Assembly: GCA_017305715.1 (NCBI GenBank) | Contig: JAFKKG010000040.1 | Span: 1 to 64,000, forward strand | Direction of reading: 5' to 3' | DNA length: 64,000 nt | Source of the DNA: Hyphomicrobiales bacterium | GTDB taxonomy: Bacteria; Pseudomonadota; Alphaproteobacteria; Rhizobiales; Xanthobacteraceae | Part shown: positions 46,290-54,601 of the stretch, in pieces | How the letters are laid out: each line of letters opens with the position of its first letter | Numbering within the stretch: the first letter of the stretch is position 1 | The notes under the pieces: generated by a model | Databases searched by the model: none | What the model was told of the DNA's origin: nothing | What the model saw: only the letters and a program-made list of their open reading frames with translations | Translations under genes and position numbers: made by a program

Positions 46290-46994
46290 TCAGCCATTCG
46301 CGCGCAGCTCCCACTGGCCGACGATCCGGAATCGCGACGCGGCGGCGTCCTGACGAAAAACAGCGATCCGGTCGATCGCCAACATATCGAGGCCGTTTGA
46401 TGCAAAGCGGCTGCGGAGCATTGCCAGGATCGGCTCGCGGCGCTCGCTGCCGAGCCGTCCCGTCAGCGTCATGTGAAAGCGGAACTCTTCCATGACGTAG
46501 GGATACCCCCAGCGGTCGAGATGCTCGCGTTGCCTTGGCGTCAGCTGCGAAGGATTGCGGCGCGCGCGGTCCGTTTCGGTCAGCGGGGCGCGAAGAAAAT
46601 CGAATGTGCTGACGCAATCGGCCGCGAGCTGGATCAGTTCGGCCGGCGGCTCCGCCGGAATCACCGCAATGAAGCCGCTGATTGAACCGACCAGCGCTTT
46701 GAAGCGTGGGATGGCCCGGGGCGCTGCCGCGAAACTGGCACACGCTGCGAACAGTTCGGCCTCGCTCTTTCCCGGCGCCAGCGAGAACGGCGCCTTCAGC
46801 GTGGCATGAAAGCCGTATTTGCGGGGATCGCTGGTCAGTTCGCGCCAATCCGGCGCCGTCCTGATGGCGTCTTCGGGAAACGGCAGATCCTGGCCGGTGA
46901 AGGCGTCATAGCCGAGCAATTCCGCGCCGAAGCGATCGAGATCGCTGGCGGGCGCGGGGGCATAGTAGATCGCATGACGCGGAAAGTTCGACAT
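46290..46994 (-). CDS. DUF1045 phosphonate-operon protein (2H phosphoesterase-like)
   Basis: A 234-residue protein of the DUF1045 family found in phn operons. Two H-x-T motifs, FHATLKAPF near residue 61 and FHMTLTGRL near 178, are the paired catalytic motifs of the 2H phosphoesterase fold, which acts on cyclic or 2',3'-linked phosphates. It ends the divergent operon hexapeptide transferase - phnM-like - DUF1045. No phnP is visible in this window, so it may replace PhnP in opening the cyclic ribose phosphate; that is inference. Confidence 0.85.
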   Translation of the reverse strand: MSNFPRHAIYYAPAPASDLDRFGAELLGYDAFTGQDLPFPEDAIRTAPDWRELTSDPRKYGFHATLKAPFSLAPGKSEAELFAACASFAAAPRAIPRFKALVGSISGFIAVIPAEPPAELIQLAADCVSTFDFLRAPLTETDRARRNPSQLTPRQREHLDRWGYPYVMEEFRFHMTLTGRLGSERREPILAMLRSRFASNGLDMLAIDRIAVFRQDAAASRFRIVGQWELRANG

Positions 46995-47014
46995 CGGCGC
47001 AGAATAGGGCTGTG

Positions 47015-48190
47015 TCAGGCGGCTGCAACCGCCTGGCGCGGCGCGGCCGATGAACTGCGCAGACGGCTGGCGTCGGCCAGATGCACCAGGCGTCCCGCGG
47101 CGATGACGGCGACGACGCGTGGCCGCAGCGGCAGTTTGTCGTCGATCAGGATGATGTCGGCGCGCTGGCCGGCGGCGAGCACGCCGCGGTCGGTGAGGCC
47201 GGCCGCACGCGCAGGCGCTGCCGAGATCAGCTGCCATGCCTGCGCCAGCGGCAACACGCCATCGGCGGCGAGGCGGAAGGCGGCGAGGAGTTGCGCGGGA
47301 TAGTAATAGTCCGACGCCAGCACCGAGCAGAGGCCCTTGGCGATCATGTCGGACGCCTTGGTCCAGCCGGTGTGGCTGCCGCCGCGCACGACATTCGGCG
47401 CGCCGAATACGATGAAGTCGCCGGCCCCGGCCGCGTCGCGCGCGGTTTCCTCGTTGACCGGGAATTCGGCCATGCGAACGCCCTGGGCGCGAAACGCCTG
47501 GCGCATCTCGGGGCTGTTGTCGTCATGCGAGAGCATCTGGATGCCTGCCGCGCGTGCCGCGCCTGCCAGTCGCGCGATCGAGGCCGGTACCTCGGGTCGG
47601 CGCGCCACCACCCGATCGAGCAGTTCGTTGTAGGCCTCAAGTGAGAGTCCGGAGCGCTCGGCCAGCTGGTTGCGCTTCTTCGGCTTGATATTGCTGTGGT
47701 CGTTGAAGGCAAACAGATCGATGCGGCCTTCGGTGAGCCATTGAATGATCTCGATTTCGGCGTCGAGATTGTGGGTCTCGTGGCGCAAATGGAAGCGGGT
47801 GTCGGCGGAAAGCTGTGGCCGCATCGATTCGATGGCTTCGAGCAGGCATCTTGCATTGTCGCCGCTGCGCAAGCCCGGTTCCCACGACCAGGTGGTGGCG
47901 TGATAGACGGTCGTGATCCCGTTGCCGATCGCCTGCCGGTCGCTGTCGAGCAGGGCGACGTCGATCGGAAAGTCGACGCCGGGCCGCGGCATCATCTGCC
48001 GCTCGAACGCATCGCCATGCAGGTCGACGATGCCCGGCAGTACCAGCAGTCCGCCGGCATCGATGCCCAATGAGCCGCGGCCCTGATCGGTGCCAACGGC
48101 GCTGATCTCACGGCCGGCAATCCGCAGCGAGGTCTCGACAATATCATGGCCGAGCAGGGCCCGGCCGGCTTCGATGAAGATGTCCGTCAC
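47015..48190 (-). CDS. PhnM-like amidohydrolase, second copy
   Basis: A 391-residue metal-dependent amidohydrolase related to PhnM (ribose-triphosphonate diphosphatase). It keeps LVLPGIVDLHGDAFERQMMPRPGVDFP, the HETHN segment, FNDHSN and the characteristic FGAPNVVRGGSHTGW. The first metal motif is HGD instead of the HTD of the canonical PhnM at 58092, and overall similarity between the two is moderate. Its start overlaps the transferase gene by 4 bp. Likely specialised for a different phosphonate intermediate. Confidence 0.85.
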   Translation of the reverse strand: MTDIFIEAGRALLGHDIVETSLRIAGREISAVGTDQGRGSLGIDAGGLLVLPGIVDLHGDAFERQMMPRPGVDFPIDVALLDSDRQAIGNGITTVYHATTWSWEPGLRSGDNARCLLEAIESMRPQLSADTRFHLRHETHNLDAEIEIIQWLTEGRIDLFAFNDHSNIKPKKRNQLAERSGLSLEAYNELLDRVVARRPEVPASIARLAGAARAAGIQMLSHDDNSPEMRQAFRAQGVRMAEFPVNEETARDAAGAGDFIVFGAPNVVRGGSHTGWTKASDMIAKGLCSVLASDYYYPAQLLAAFRLAADGVLPLAQAWQLISAAPARAAGLTDRGVLAAGQRADIILIDDKLPLRPRVVAVIAAGRLVHLADASRLRSSSAAPRQAVAAA

Positions 48191-48855
48191 GATGCCGCCC
48201 CCTGATGCTTGATCCGCGTGGGGCCGGAGCCCGCGATTGCTTCGTATTTTTCGAGAAAGTCTTCGATCGCGAGTTTACGGAAATCGGGCAGGGCACGGCG
48301 CAGGGCCTCATGGTCCCAATTCCACCAGGCAAGTTCGGCGATTCGGCCGGCGATGTCTTCCGGAAAGCGCCGCTTGACCGGCCGCGCCGGATTACCGGCC
48401 ACAATGGTGTAGGACGGAACGTCCTTGGTCACGATGGCGCCAGCGGCGATCACAGCACCAGTGCCGACGTTGCGGCCGGGCAGGATGATCGCGCCATGCC
48501 CGATCCAGACGTCATGGCCGATATCGATGTGATGGCTGCGTCGCCATTCGAAGAATTCGGCGTCGTCACTCTCGCCAGGAAAATAGGCACTGGCGCGGTA
48601 GGTAAAGTGCGCCTGGGTGGCGCGGTGCATCGGATGGTTGCCCGGATTGATCCGGGTCATCGCCGCGATCGAGCAGAATTTCCCGATCGTGGTGTAGGTG
48701 ATCTGGGCGTCGTTGACGACGTAGGAATAGTCGTCCATCGCCACTTCGTGCAGGATCGTGCGCGGGCCGACTTCGCAATAGGCGCCGAGCTTCGTGTCGT
48801 GCAGTTTCGCCGTGGCATCGACGGTCGGTTCCACGGAGAGTATTTTGCCGGCCAT
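48187..48855 (-). CDS. Hexapeptide-repeat transferase, phosphonate-associated
   Basis: A 222-residue left-handed beta-helix acyltransferase: hexapeptide turns run from about residue 20 (LGAYCEVGPRTILHEVAMDDYSYV) through DVWIGHGAIILPGRNVGTGAVIAAGAIVTKDVP, and the His in NPGNHPMHRATQAHFTYR fits the chloramphenicol-acetyltransferase-like group found in phn loci. It may acetylate aminoalkylphosphonates or a pathway intermediate. It leads the divergent operon, with a strong Pho box 69 bp upstream. Confidence 0.85.
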   Translation of the reverse strand: MAGKILSVEPTVDATAKLHDTKLGAYCEVGPRTILHEVAMDDYSYVVNDAQITYTTIGKFCSIAAMTRINPGNHPMHRATQAHFTYRASAYFPGESDDAEFFEWRRSHHIDIGHDVWIGHGAIILPGRNVGTGAVIAAGAIVTKDVPSYTIVAGNPARPVKRRFPEDIAGRIAELAWWNWDHEALRRALPDFRKLAIEDFLEKYEAIAGSGPTRIKHQGAAS

Positions 48856-48923
48856 GCACGCGCCCCTGTCGCGATCAATTTCGTGTCGAGGTGGCCGTCA
48901 TCCGCAGGCTTGATGACGATGGT

Positions 48924-48941
48924 ATGACGGATGCATGACGG
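48924..48941 (-). promoter_or_regulatory. Pho box for the divergent operon
   Basis: On the - strand CCGTCAT-GCAT-CCGTCAT, two identical 7-bp repeats at the 11-bp period of the alphaproteobacterial PhoB site (CTGTCAT-N4-CTGTCAC). It lies 69 bp before the transferase start. Confidence 0.75.
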
Positions 48942-48978
48942 CGGCCGGGATGTGGACGATCGCCGCACTGCAGCGCGC

Positions 48979-48996
48979 CTGTCACACAACTGAAAT
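48979..48996 (+). promoter_or_regulatory. Pho box upstream of phnC
   Basis: CTGTCAC-ACAA-CTGAAAT: the first half is perfect, the second weaker. It lies 48 bp before the phnC start, in the right orientation for PhoB activation. Confidence 0.6.
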
Positions 48997-49043
48997 ATCC
49001 AACCGCTAGCGATGATCCACGATCGGGCGGCTTGGAGAATTGC

Positions 49044-49856
49044 ATGCTGGTGGTGGAAGGTTTGACGTGCCGTTTCGGCACAAAAGCCGCGGTCGACAAT
49101 GCGTCATTTTCAATCGCGCCGGGTAGTTTCGTCGGCGTGATCGGCCGCTCCGGCGCCGGCAAGTCGACGCTGCTGCGGATGATCAACCGCCTTGCCGCCC
49201 CCACCGAAGGCCGGATCCTGTTCGAGGGCGTCGACGTGACCGCCCTGCGCGGCAAGGACCTGCGGCAGTGGCGCGCGCGCTCGGCGATGATCTTCCAGCA
49301 ATTCAATCTGGTCGGCCGGCTCGACGTGCTGACCAACGTACTGATGGGACGGCTCGCCGCAATCCCGTCCTGGCGGTCGCTGACGCAAGCCTGGCCCGAA
49401 CAGGACAAGGCGTTGGCGATGTCGGCGCTCGAGCAATTCGATATGGCATCTCTGGCGGCGCAGCGCGCCGACCAGCTCTCCGGCGGACAGCAGCAGCGGG
49501 TCGCGATCGCGCGCGCCTTGGTGCAGGAGCCGGACATCATCCTGGCCGACGAGCCGATCGCCTCGCTCGATCCGCGCAACACCCGGATCGTGATGGACGC
49601 GCTGCTGCGCATCAACAAGCATTTCGGCATCACCGTGATCTGCAACCTGCATTCGCTCGATCTGGCACGGAGCTATTGCGATCGGCTGATCGGCATGTCC
49701 GCGGGGAGGGTGGTGTTCGACGGCGCGCCGGCCGTTCTGACCGATCTGATCGCCCGCGAGCTCTACGATCTTGAGGCCAATGACGTCATGGGTTCGGCGT
49801 CGCCGGTGCCCGACGGTGCAACCGTTCCGGAACTCGGCACCGCTGCAGCGGCCTGA
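49044..49856 (+). CDS. phnC: Phosphonate ABC transporter ATP-binding protein
   Basis: ATPase of the phosphonate importer. The protein has 270 residues from ATG 49044 (GGAG 8 bp upstream). It shows Walker [10 protein letters not shown] near residue 37, the PhnC-type Q-loop [21 protein letters not shown], the signature LSGGQQQR and Walker [14 protein letters not shown]. The spacing between Q-loop and signature (RSLTQAWP insert) is typical of PhnC. It heads phnCDE1E2. Confidence 0.96.
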   Translation: MLVVEGLTCRFGTKAAVDNASFSIAPGSFVGVIGRSGAGKSTLLRMINRLAAPTEGRILFEGVDVTALRGKDLRQWRARSAMIFQQFNLVGRLDVLTNVLMGRLAAIPSWRSLTQAWPEQDKALAMSALEQFDMASLAAQRADQLSGGQQQRVAIARALVQEPDIILADEPIASLDPRNTRIVMDALLRINKHFGITVICNLHSLDLARSYCDRLIGMSAGRVVFDGAPAVLTDLIARELYDLEANDVMGSASPVPDGATVPELGTAAAA

Positions 49857-49932
49857 GCTTTCCTCAGTAACAGGGCGGCCGTTTGCCAACCGGCAGGCGG
49901 CCGCGAGGCGTAACCACAACAAGGGGTAGATC

Positions 49933-50868
49933 ATGATAACTCGTCGTATCGTTCTGGCCGGCGCCGCCGCGCTGGCGCTCACCGCCCAGGCTTCCGCGCA
50001 GGACTGGAAAGCCAAGTATCCGGAACTGACCTTCGCCGTCGTGCCGGCGGAAAACGCCTCGGGCGTGACCGAGCGCTGGGCGCCCTTCATCGCCTATCTC
50101 TCCAAGGAGCTCGGCGTGAAGGTGACGCTGCGGATCGCCAATGACTACGCCGCCGTCATCGAGGGCCAGCGCGCCGGCAACATCCATATCGCCAGCTACG
50201 GTTCGGCCTCATTCGCGCGTGCGCGGCTGACCGGCGTCAAGACCGACGCCTTCGCCAACGACATCAATGCCGATGGCTCGACCGGCTATTACTCGGTGTT
50301 CTTCGTCAAGGCGTCGAGCGCCTACAAGAACATCGACCAGCTGAAGGGCAAGAACCTCGGCCTGGTCGATCCGAACTCGACGTCCGGCAACAACGTGCCG
50401 CGCTTCGAACTCGACAAGATGGGTATCTCGGATGCCGACAGCTATTTCAGCAAGGTCGTGTTCACCGGCAGCCACGAGAACGCCATGCTGGCGCTGTCAC
50501 AGGGCACCGTCGATGTCGCCGCCAACCAGTGGACCAACGACGACGATTCCACGCTGGCGCAGATGCTGCACAAGGGCATGCTGAAGAATGCCGACGGCAC
50601 GCCGATGAAGAAGGACGATTTCCGGATCATCCACAAATCGGCGCCGATCATCAACGGACCCTATGCCTATAATTCCGATCTTCCGGACGATCTGAAGGCC
50701 GCGATTGCCAAGGCGTTCAAGGAATCGCCGACCAAGGACAAGGCCGCCTTCGACCGCCTGTCGGACGGCCAGAAGAAGGGCTTTCACCCCGCCACCACCA
50801 AGGATTGGGATGGCACCATCGACCTGATCAAGTTCGTGGACAATCTTCGCAAGAAGAAGGCGTCCTGA
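49933..50868 (+). CDS. phnD: Phosphonate ABC transporter substrate-binding protein
   Basis: A periplasmic binding protein of 311 residues with a signal peptide ending ASAQ. It shows the family blocks LTFAVVPAENASGVTERWAPFIAYLSKELG, VTLRIANDYAAVIEGQRAGNIHIASYG, GLVDPNSTSGNNVPRF and TFTGSHENAMLALSQG-like sequence, which form the phosphonate pocket. AAGGGG precedes the ATG. It lies 76 bp after phnC and 82 bp before phnE1. Confidence 0.96.
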   Translation: MITRRIVLAGAAALALTAQASAQDWKAKYPELTFAVVPAENASGVTERWAPFIAYLSKELGVKVTLRIANDYAAVIEGQRAGNIHIASYGSASFARARLTGVKTDAFANDINADGSTGYYSVFFVKASSAYKNIDQLKGKNLGLVDPNSTSGNNVPRFELDKMGISDADSYFSKVVFTGSHENAMLALSQGTVDVAANQWTNDDDSTLAQMLHKGMLKNADGTPMKKDDFRIIHKSAPIINGPYAYNSDLPDDLKAAIAKAFKESPTKDKAAFDRLSDGQKKGFHPATTKDWDGTIDLIKFVDNLRKKKAS

Positions 50869-50950
50869 TCGATCGGCGAAGCGAGGACAGGCCGGGTCCA
50901 TGCGACCCGGCCTTTTTCCGTTCAGGACCTGACCGGCACAGCAGCCTTCC

Positions 50951-51835
50951 ATGACATCAGCCGTATCCATCCTTCCCGACCAGCAACTCGCACAGCTCAA
51001 CGACGCCTATCGCAAGGCGGTCGCGCGCAAGCGGCTGCGGATGACGCTGGCGACGGCGGTGTTTTTCGCGGCGCTGGTGATCGCCGCGATCGGCGCGGAA
51101 GTGCATCCGGTAACATTCGTCAACAAGATCGGAAATTTCGTCAGCTATTTCGACCGTATCGCCACGCTGGAGAGTGGCGCGCGGGTCTGGTCGGATATCG
51201 GCGAGTGGTTCTGGGGTTGGCGGAAATGGCTGGCGCTGCTCGGCGAGACCATCCTGATCAGTTACGTCGGCACCCTGGCCGGGGCGATCCTCGCTTTCGC
51301 GCTCAATTTTCTGGCTGCCGAAAACACCTCGCCGGCGCCGTGGTTGCGGTTTGCGATTCGCCGCTTGATGGAATTCTGCCGCACCGTTCCGGACATCGTG
51401 TTCGCGCTGATCTTCGTGATAGCGTTCGGTCTTGGACCAATGGCCGGCGTTCTCGCCATCATGATCCATTCGGTCGGCGCGCTCGGCAAATTGTATTCCG
51501 AAATCGTCGAGAACATCGACATGAAACCGGTCGAAGGGGTGCGATCCACCGGCGCAAGCTGGATATCGTGCATCCGGTTCGCGGTCGTGCCCCAGGTTGC
51601 AGCGGGCTTTGCCAGCTACACGTTGCTGCGCTTTGAAATCAACGTGCGCGGCGCCTCGGTGATGGGGTTCGTCGGCGCCGGCGGCATCGGCCAGGAACTC
51701 GTCGTCGCCGTCCGGAAATTCTTTTACTCCGACGTGAGCGCGATCCTGCTGATGATTATTGTCACCGTGTTCCTGATCGATATCGGCACCGGATGGGCGC
51801 GCGGGCGGCTGTTCGGCAAGGAGGCACGGGCATGA
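50951..51835 (+). CDS. phnE1: Phosphonate ABC transporter permease 1
   Basis: A 294-residue inner-membrane permease with about six helices: LVIAAIGAEV near the N-terminus, GETILISYVGTLAGAILAFALNFLAAEN, RTVPDIVFALIFVIAFGLGPMAGVLAIMIHS, and the ATPase-docking loop IDMKPVEGVRSTGASWISCIRFAVVPQV. It overlaps phnE2 by ATGA, so the two permeases are coupled and probably form a heterodimer, as in other rhizobial phn loci. Confidence 0.95.
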   Translation: MTSAVSILPDQQLAQLNDAYRKAVARKRLRMTLATAVFFAALVIAAIGAEVHPVTFVNKIGNFVSYFDRIATLESGARVWSDIGEWFWGWRKWLALLGETILISYVGTLAGAILAFALNFLAAENTSPAPWLRFAIRRLMEFCRTVPDIVFALIFVIAFGLGPMAGVLAIMIHSVGALGKLYSEIVENIDMKPVEGVRSTGASWISCIRFAVVPQVAAGFASYTLLRFEINVRGASVMGFVGAGGIGQELVVAVRKFFYSDVSAILLMIIVTVFLIDIGTGWARGRLFGKEARA

Positions 51836-52680
51836 CGCGGTTGCCTGTACCGGACTCCGGAGACCTGCGCGGCCGGTATCCCGAGGTTTTCGACAGGCCG
51901 GTGTCCTCCCGTCTCGCGCTCCCCGCGATGCTGCTCGGCGCGTTCGGGATCTTCGCGTTCGGACTGGTCGAGCTGGAGTTTTCTCCGGCCCGGATGCTGG
52001 CCGGGCTGAACCAGCTCGGCTGGATCACGATGATGATGATCCCGCCCGATCCGGGCTCTTCGCTTCCGGCCTATCTCGTTGCGCTCGGCGAAACCCTTTC
52101 GATCGCCCTGCTGGGCACGACCCTTGCCGCGGTGCTCGCGCTGCCGATCAGCCTGCTGGCGGCAAAGAACATCGTGCCGTCGAACATCTTCCGCTTTCCG
52201 GTGCGGCGCTTTCTCGATTCGATCCGCGGCGTCGACACGCTGATCTGGGCGCTGGTGTGGATCAACGTCGTCGGCCTCGGCCCGTTCGCCGGCGTGCTGG
52301 CGATCGCGGTGTCGGATTTCGGCGCGTTCGGCAAACTGTTCTCGGAAGCGATCGAGGGCGCCGACAGGAAACAGGTCGAGGGCATCCGGGCGTCGGGCGG
52401 CAACGCGCTGCATGAAATCCGCTTCGGTCTGATGCCCCAGGTGCTGCCGGTTATTGCGGGGCAGGTGCTCTATTTCATCGAGTCCAACACCCGCTCGGCC
52501 ACCATCATCGGCATCGTCGGTGCCGGCGGCATCGGGCTGCAACTGGCCGAACAGATCCGCGTGCTGGAATGGCAGAAGGTATCGTTCCTGATCCTGATGA
52601 TCCTGGTGGCGGTGGCCGCCATCGACTGGATCTCCGGCAAACTCCGTTTTGCGATCATCGGAAAGCGCGCGGTCGCCTGA
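51832..52680 (+). CDS. phnE2: Phosphonate ABC transporter permease 2
   Basis: A 282-residue permease paralogous to phnE1: ALGETLSIALLGTTLAAVLALPISLLAAKN, GVDTLIWALVWINVVGLGPFAGVLAIAVSDFGAFGKLFSEAIEGADRKQVEGIRASGGN and a final helix before KLRFAIIGKR. ATG 51832 overlaps the phnE1 stop; an earlier in-frame Met inside phnE1 is not needed. Ends the transporter operon. phnF lies convergent 4 bp downstream. Confidence 0.95.
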   Translation: MTRLPVPDSGDLRGRYPEVFDRPVSSRLALPAMLLGAFGIFAFGLVELEFSPARMLAGLNQLGWITMMMIPPDPGSSLPAYLVALGETLSIALLGTTLAAVLALPISLLAAKNIVPSNIFRFPVRRFLDSIRGVDTLIWALVWINVVGLGPFAGVLAIAVSDFGAFGKLFSEAIEGADRKQVEGIRASGGNALHEIRFGLMPQVLPVIAGQVLYFIESNTRSATIIGIVGAGGIGLQLAEQIRVLEWQKVSFLILMILVAVAAIDWISGKLRFAIIGKRAVA

Positions 52681-52684
52681 CCGG

Positions 52685-53413
52685 TCAATCGCTCTCGACC
52701 AGGAACTCGACGCGCTCGGCGGCAAAGCGCGAGCGTTTTGTCGTCAGTGGCTCGCCGGCGGTATCGACGTCGGTGCTGTCAACCACGAGCACGGGACGCC
52801 CGAGCGCAAGATCGAGCCGCGCGGCATCGGTCGCGTCCACAATTCCTGCGGTAATCCGGGTCGAAGCGCGACGAAAATCGCGGATGCCGTAATGTGCGAC
52901 GAGCTTGGTCATCGAGCGCACGCTGGCGAAGACGCGTCCGGCGCCGGGAAAACGCTCCGCCGACAGCCAGGTGGTGCTGACGCAGATCGGGGTGCGGTCG
53001 GCGAGCCGCACCGACTCGATCCGGACCAGTGGCGCCCCGGCCTTGAGCCGTAGTTCCCGCGCCAGTTCGCGCGTGGCGCCTTGTTCCGACGCCTCGATCA
53101 GCAGGCCGCGCGGTTCATGGCCGCCGGCGCCGACGATTTCGGAAAACCGCGTCCGCGAGCGCAGGGGATAGGCGAGGCGCTGGGTCTCGACATAGGTTCC
53201 GCTGCCGCGTTCGGCCCGCACCAGGCCGCGTTCAGCCAGCGTCGCGAGCGCCCGGCGCACGGTATGGCGATTGACCCGATAGGTCTCGGCGATTTCCATT
53301 TCGCCCGGCAGCTTTTCACCCGCGGCAAAGCGGCCCTCGGCGATGCCTCGCTCGATCCCGTCGGCGACCTGCCGCCACAACGCCACACCCGTGGCCGCAT
53401 CCTGCATGCTCAT
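52685..53413 (-). CDS. phnF: GntR-family phosphonate regulator
   Basis: A 242-residue HutC-subfamily repressor: a winged helix at about residues 10-75 (LWRQVADGIERGIAEGRFAAGEKLPGEMEIAETYRVNRHTVRRALATLAERGLV) and a UTRA ligand domain from about 95 to 235. It should sense a phosphonate or pathway intermediate. It is divergent from phnG; a 9-bp palindrome in the divergent region (53490-53513) is a likely operator. Confidence 0.95.
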   Translation of the reverse strand: MSMQDAATGVALWRQVADGIERGIAEGRFAAGEKLPGEMEIAETYRVNRHTVRRALATLAERGLVRAERGSGTYVETQRLAYPLRSRTRFSEIVGAGGHEPRGLLIEASEQGATRELARELRLKAGAPLVRIESVRLADRTPICVSTTWLSAERFPGAGRVFASVRSMTKLVAHYGIRDFRRASTRITAGIVDATDAARLDLALGRPVLVVDSTDVDTAGEPLTTKRSRFAAERVEFLVESD

Positions 53414-53456
53414 GGCGTGAGTATACCCGGAACCGTCGCCTGAAAAAACAACCTGG

Positions 53457-53474
53457 TTGTCACCAAACGGTCAT
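53457..53474 (+). promoter_or_regulatory. Pho box upstream of phnG
   Basis: TTGTCAC-CAAA-CGGTCAT, six of seven matches in each half to the alphaproteobacterial PhoB repeat, 59 bp before phnG. Confidence 0.7.
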
Positions 53475-53489
53475 GGCGTTTGGTTATGA

Positions 53490-53513
53490 AGTTGTCTAAT
53501 AGCATAGACAACT
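53490..53513. promoter_or_regulatory. Probable PhnF operator
   Basis: Perfect 9-bp inverted repeat AGTTGTCTA / TAGACAACT with a 6-bp centre, 19 bp before the phnG ATG. The GTCTA...TAGAC core is typical of HutC-type GntR operators. Confidence 0.75.
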
Positions 53514-53532
53514 TGATTCCGGCAAGGCGGGT

Positions 53533-53991
53533 ATGGCGGTGACCGAGAGCAGCAAGCAGGCGCAGCGCAAGGCGGTCATGGCGGTGCTCGCGCACTCCGA
53601 GCCATCGGAGATATCGGACCATTTGAATACGATCGCGCTGCCCGCGCACGAAAACCTGCGCGAGCCGGAAAACGGCCTCGTGATGGTGCGCGGCCGCATC
53701 GGCGGCGACGGCGCAGCCTTCAACCTCGGCGAAGCCACGGTGTCACGCGCGGCGGTACGGCTTTCGACCGGCGAGGTCGGTTTCGGCTATACGCTCGGCC
53801 GCGACGGGGAAAAGGCGCGGATGATCGCGCTGTGCGACGCCATGGTGCAGTCGCAGGAATTCGCCGGTCTCGTCGAGGCAAAGGTGATTGCGCCGCTGCG
53901 TGCGGCAATCTCGGCAAAGCGCAACCGCAAGGCCGCGGAGGCTGCGGCGACCCGGGTCGATTTCTACACTTTGGTGCGTGGAGAGGGCTGA
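53533..53991 (+). CDS. phnG: C-P lyase subunit PhnG
   Basis: A 152-residue subunit of the PhnGHIJ carbon-phosphorus lyase core: AQRKAVMAVLAHSEPSEI, GLVMVRGRIGGDGAAFNLGEATVSRAAVRL and GRDGEKARMIALCDAMVQ. In the complex PhnG helps build the substrate nucleotidyl site. It starts the long phnGHIJKLMN run, with a Pho box and the PhnF palindrome upstream. Its stop overlaps the phnH start (TGATG). Confidence 0.96.
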   Translation: MAVTESSKQAQRKAVMAVLAHSEPSEISDHLNTIALPAHENLREPENGLVMVRGRIGGDGAAFNLGEATVSRAAVRLSTGEVGFGYTLGRDGEKARMIALCDAMVQSQEFAGLVEAKVIAPLRAAISAKRNRKAAEAAATRVDFYTLVRGEG

Positions 53992-54599
53992 TGACGACCG
54001 TTGCCGAACTGCCCGCTGGATTTGCCGACAAGGTTCTGTCGGCGCAATCGACATTCCGCTCCGTCATGGATGCGATGGCGCGTCCCGGTACCGTGCAGCG
54101 CATCACCGCTGTCGCCGGCACGCCGGCCGCCATGATGCGCGGAACGGCCGCGTTCGCGCTCACTTTGTTTGACCACGATACGCCGATCTGGCTCGACGAG
54201 CGGATGTCGGAGACGTCGGAGGTTACCAAATGGCTCAAATTCCACACCAGTGCGCCTGTGATCGCGGATTCCGCGGTCAGCAGCTTCGCCCTGATCGGCC
54301 ATCCGCGCGAGCTTGCTTCGCTCGACCGCTTCGCCTTCGGCAGCAATGAATACCCGGATCGTTCGACGACGCTGATCCTGCAGGTCGAAAGCCTGACGCA
54401 AGGCCCCGCCATCGGGTTGCGCGGGCCGGGCATCGACGGCCAGGCGATCCTGCAGGCCATGATCCAGCCACCGGATCTGTTCGAACGGCTGGAAGTCAAT
54501 GTGAGCCTGTTTCCGCGTGGCATCGATGTCGTACTGGTCCACGACGATGCAATCGTCGCGATACCGCGGACCACGCGGCTGGTCCCGAGGGGAGGTTAG
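53991..54599 (+). CDS. phnH: C-P lyase subunit PhnH
   Basis: A 202-residue structural subunit: FADKVLSAQSTFRSVMDAMARPGTVQRI, ALTLFDHDTPIWLD, and a C-terminal FPRGIDVVLVHDDAIVAIPRTTRL. PhnH dimerises inside the (PhnGHIJ)2 assembly and has an inactive PLP-transferase-like fold. The ATG is in TGATG overlap with phnG, and phnI starts 2 bp after its stop. Confidence 0.95.
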   Translation: MTTVAELPAGFADKVLSAQSTFRSVMDAMARPGTVQRITAVAGTPAAMMRGTAAFALTLFDHDTPIWLDERMSETSEVTKWLKFHTSAPVIADSAVSSFALIGHPRELASLDRFAFGSNEYPDRSTTLILQVESLTQGPAIGLRGPGIDGQAILQAMIQPPDLFERLEVNVSLFPRGIDVVLVHDDAIVAIPRTTRLVPRGG

Positions 54600-54601
54600 T
54601 C

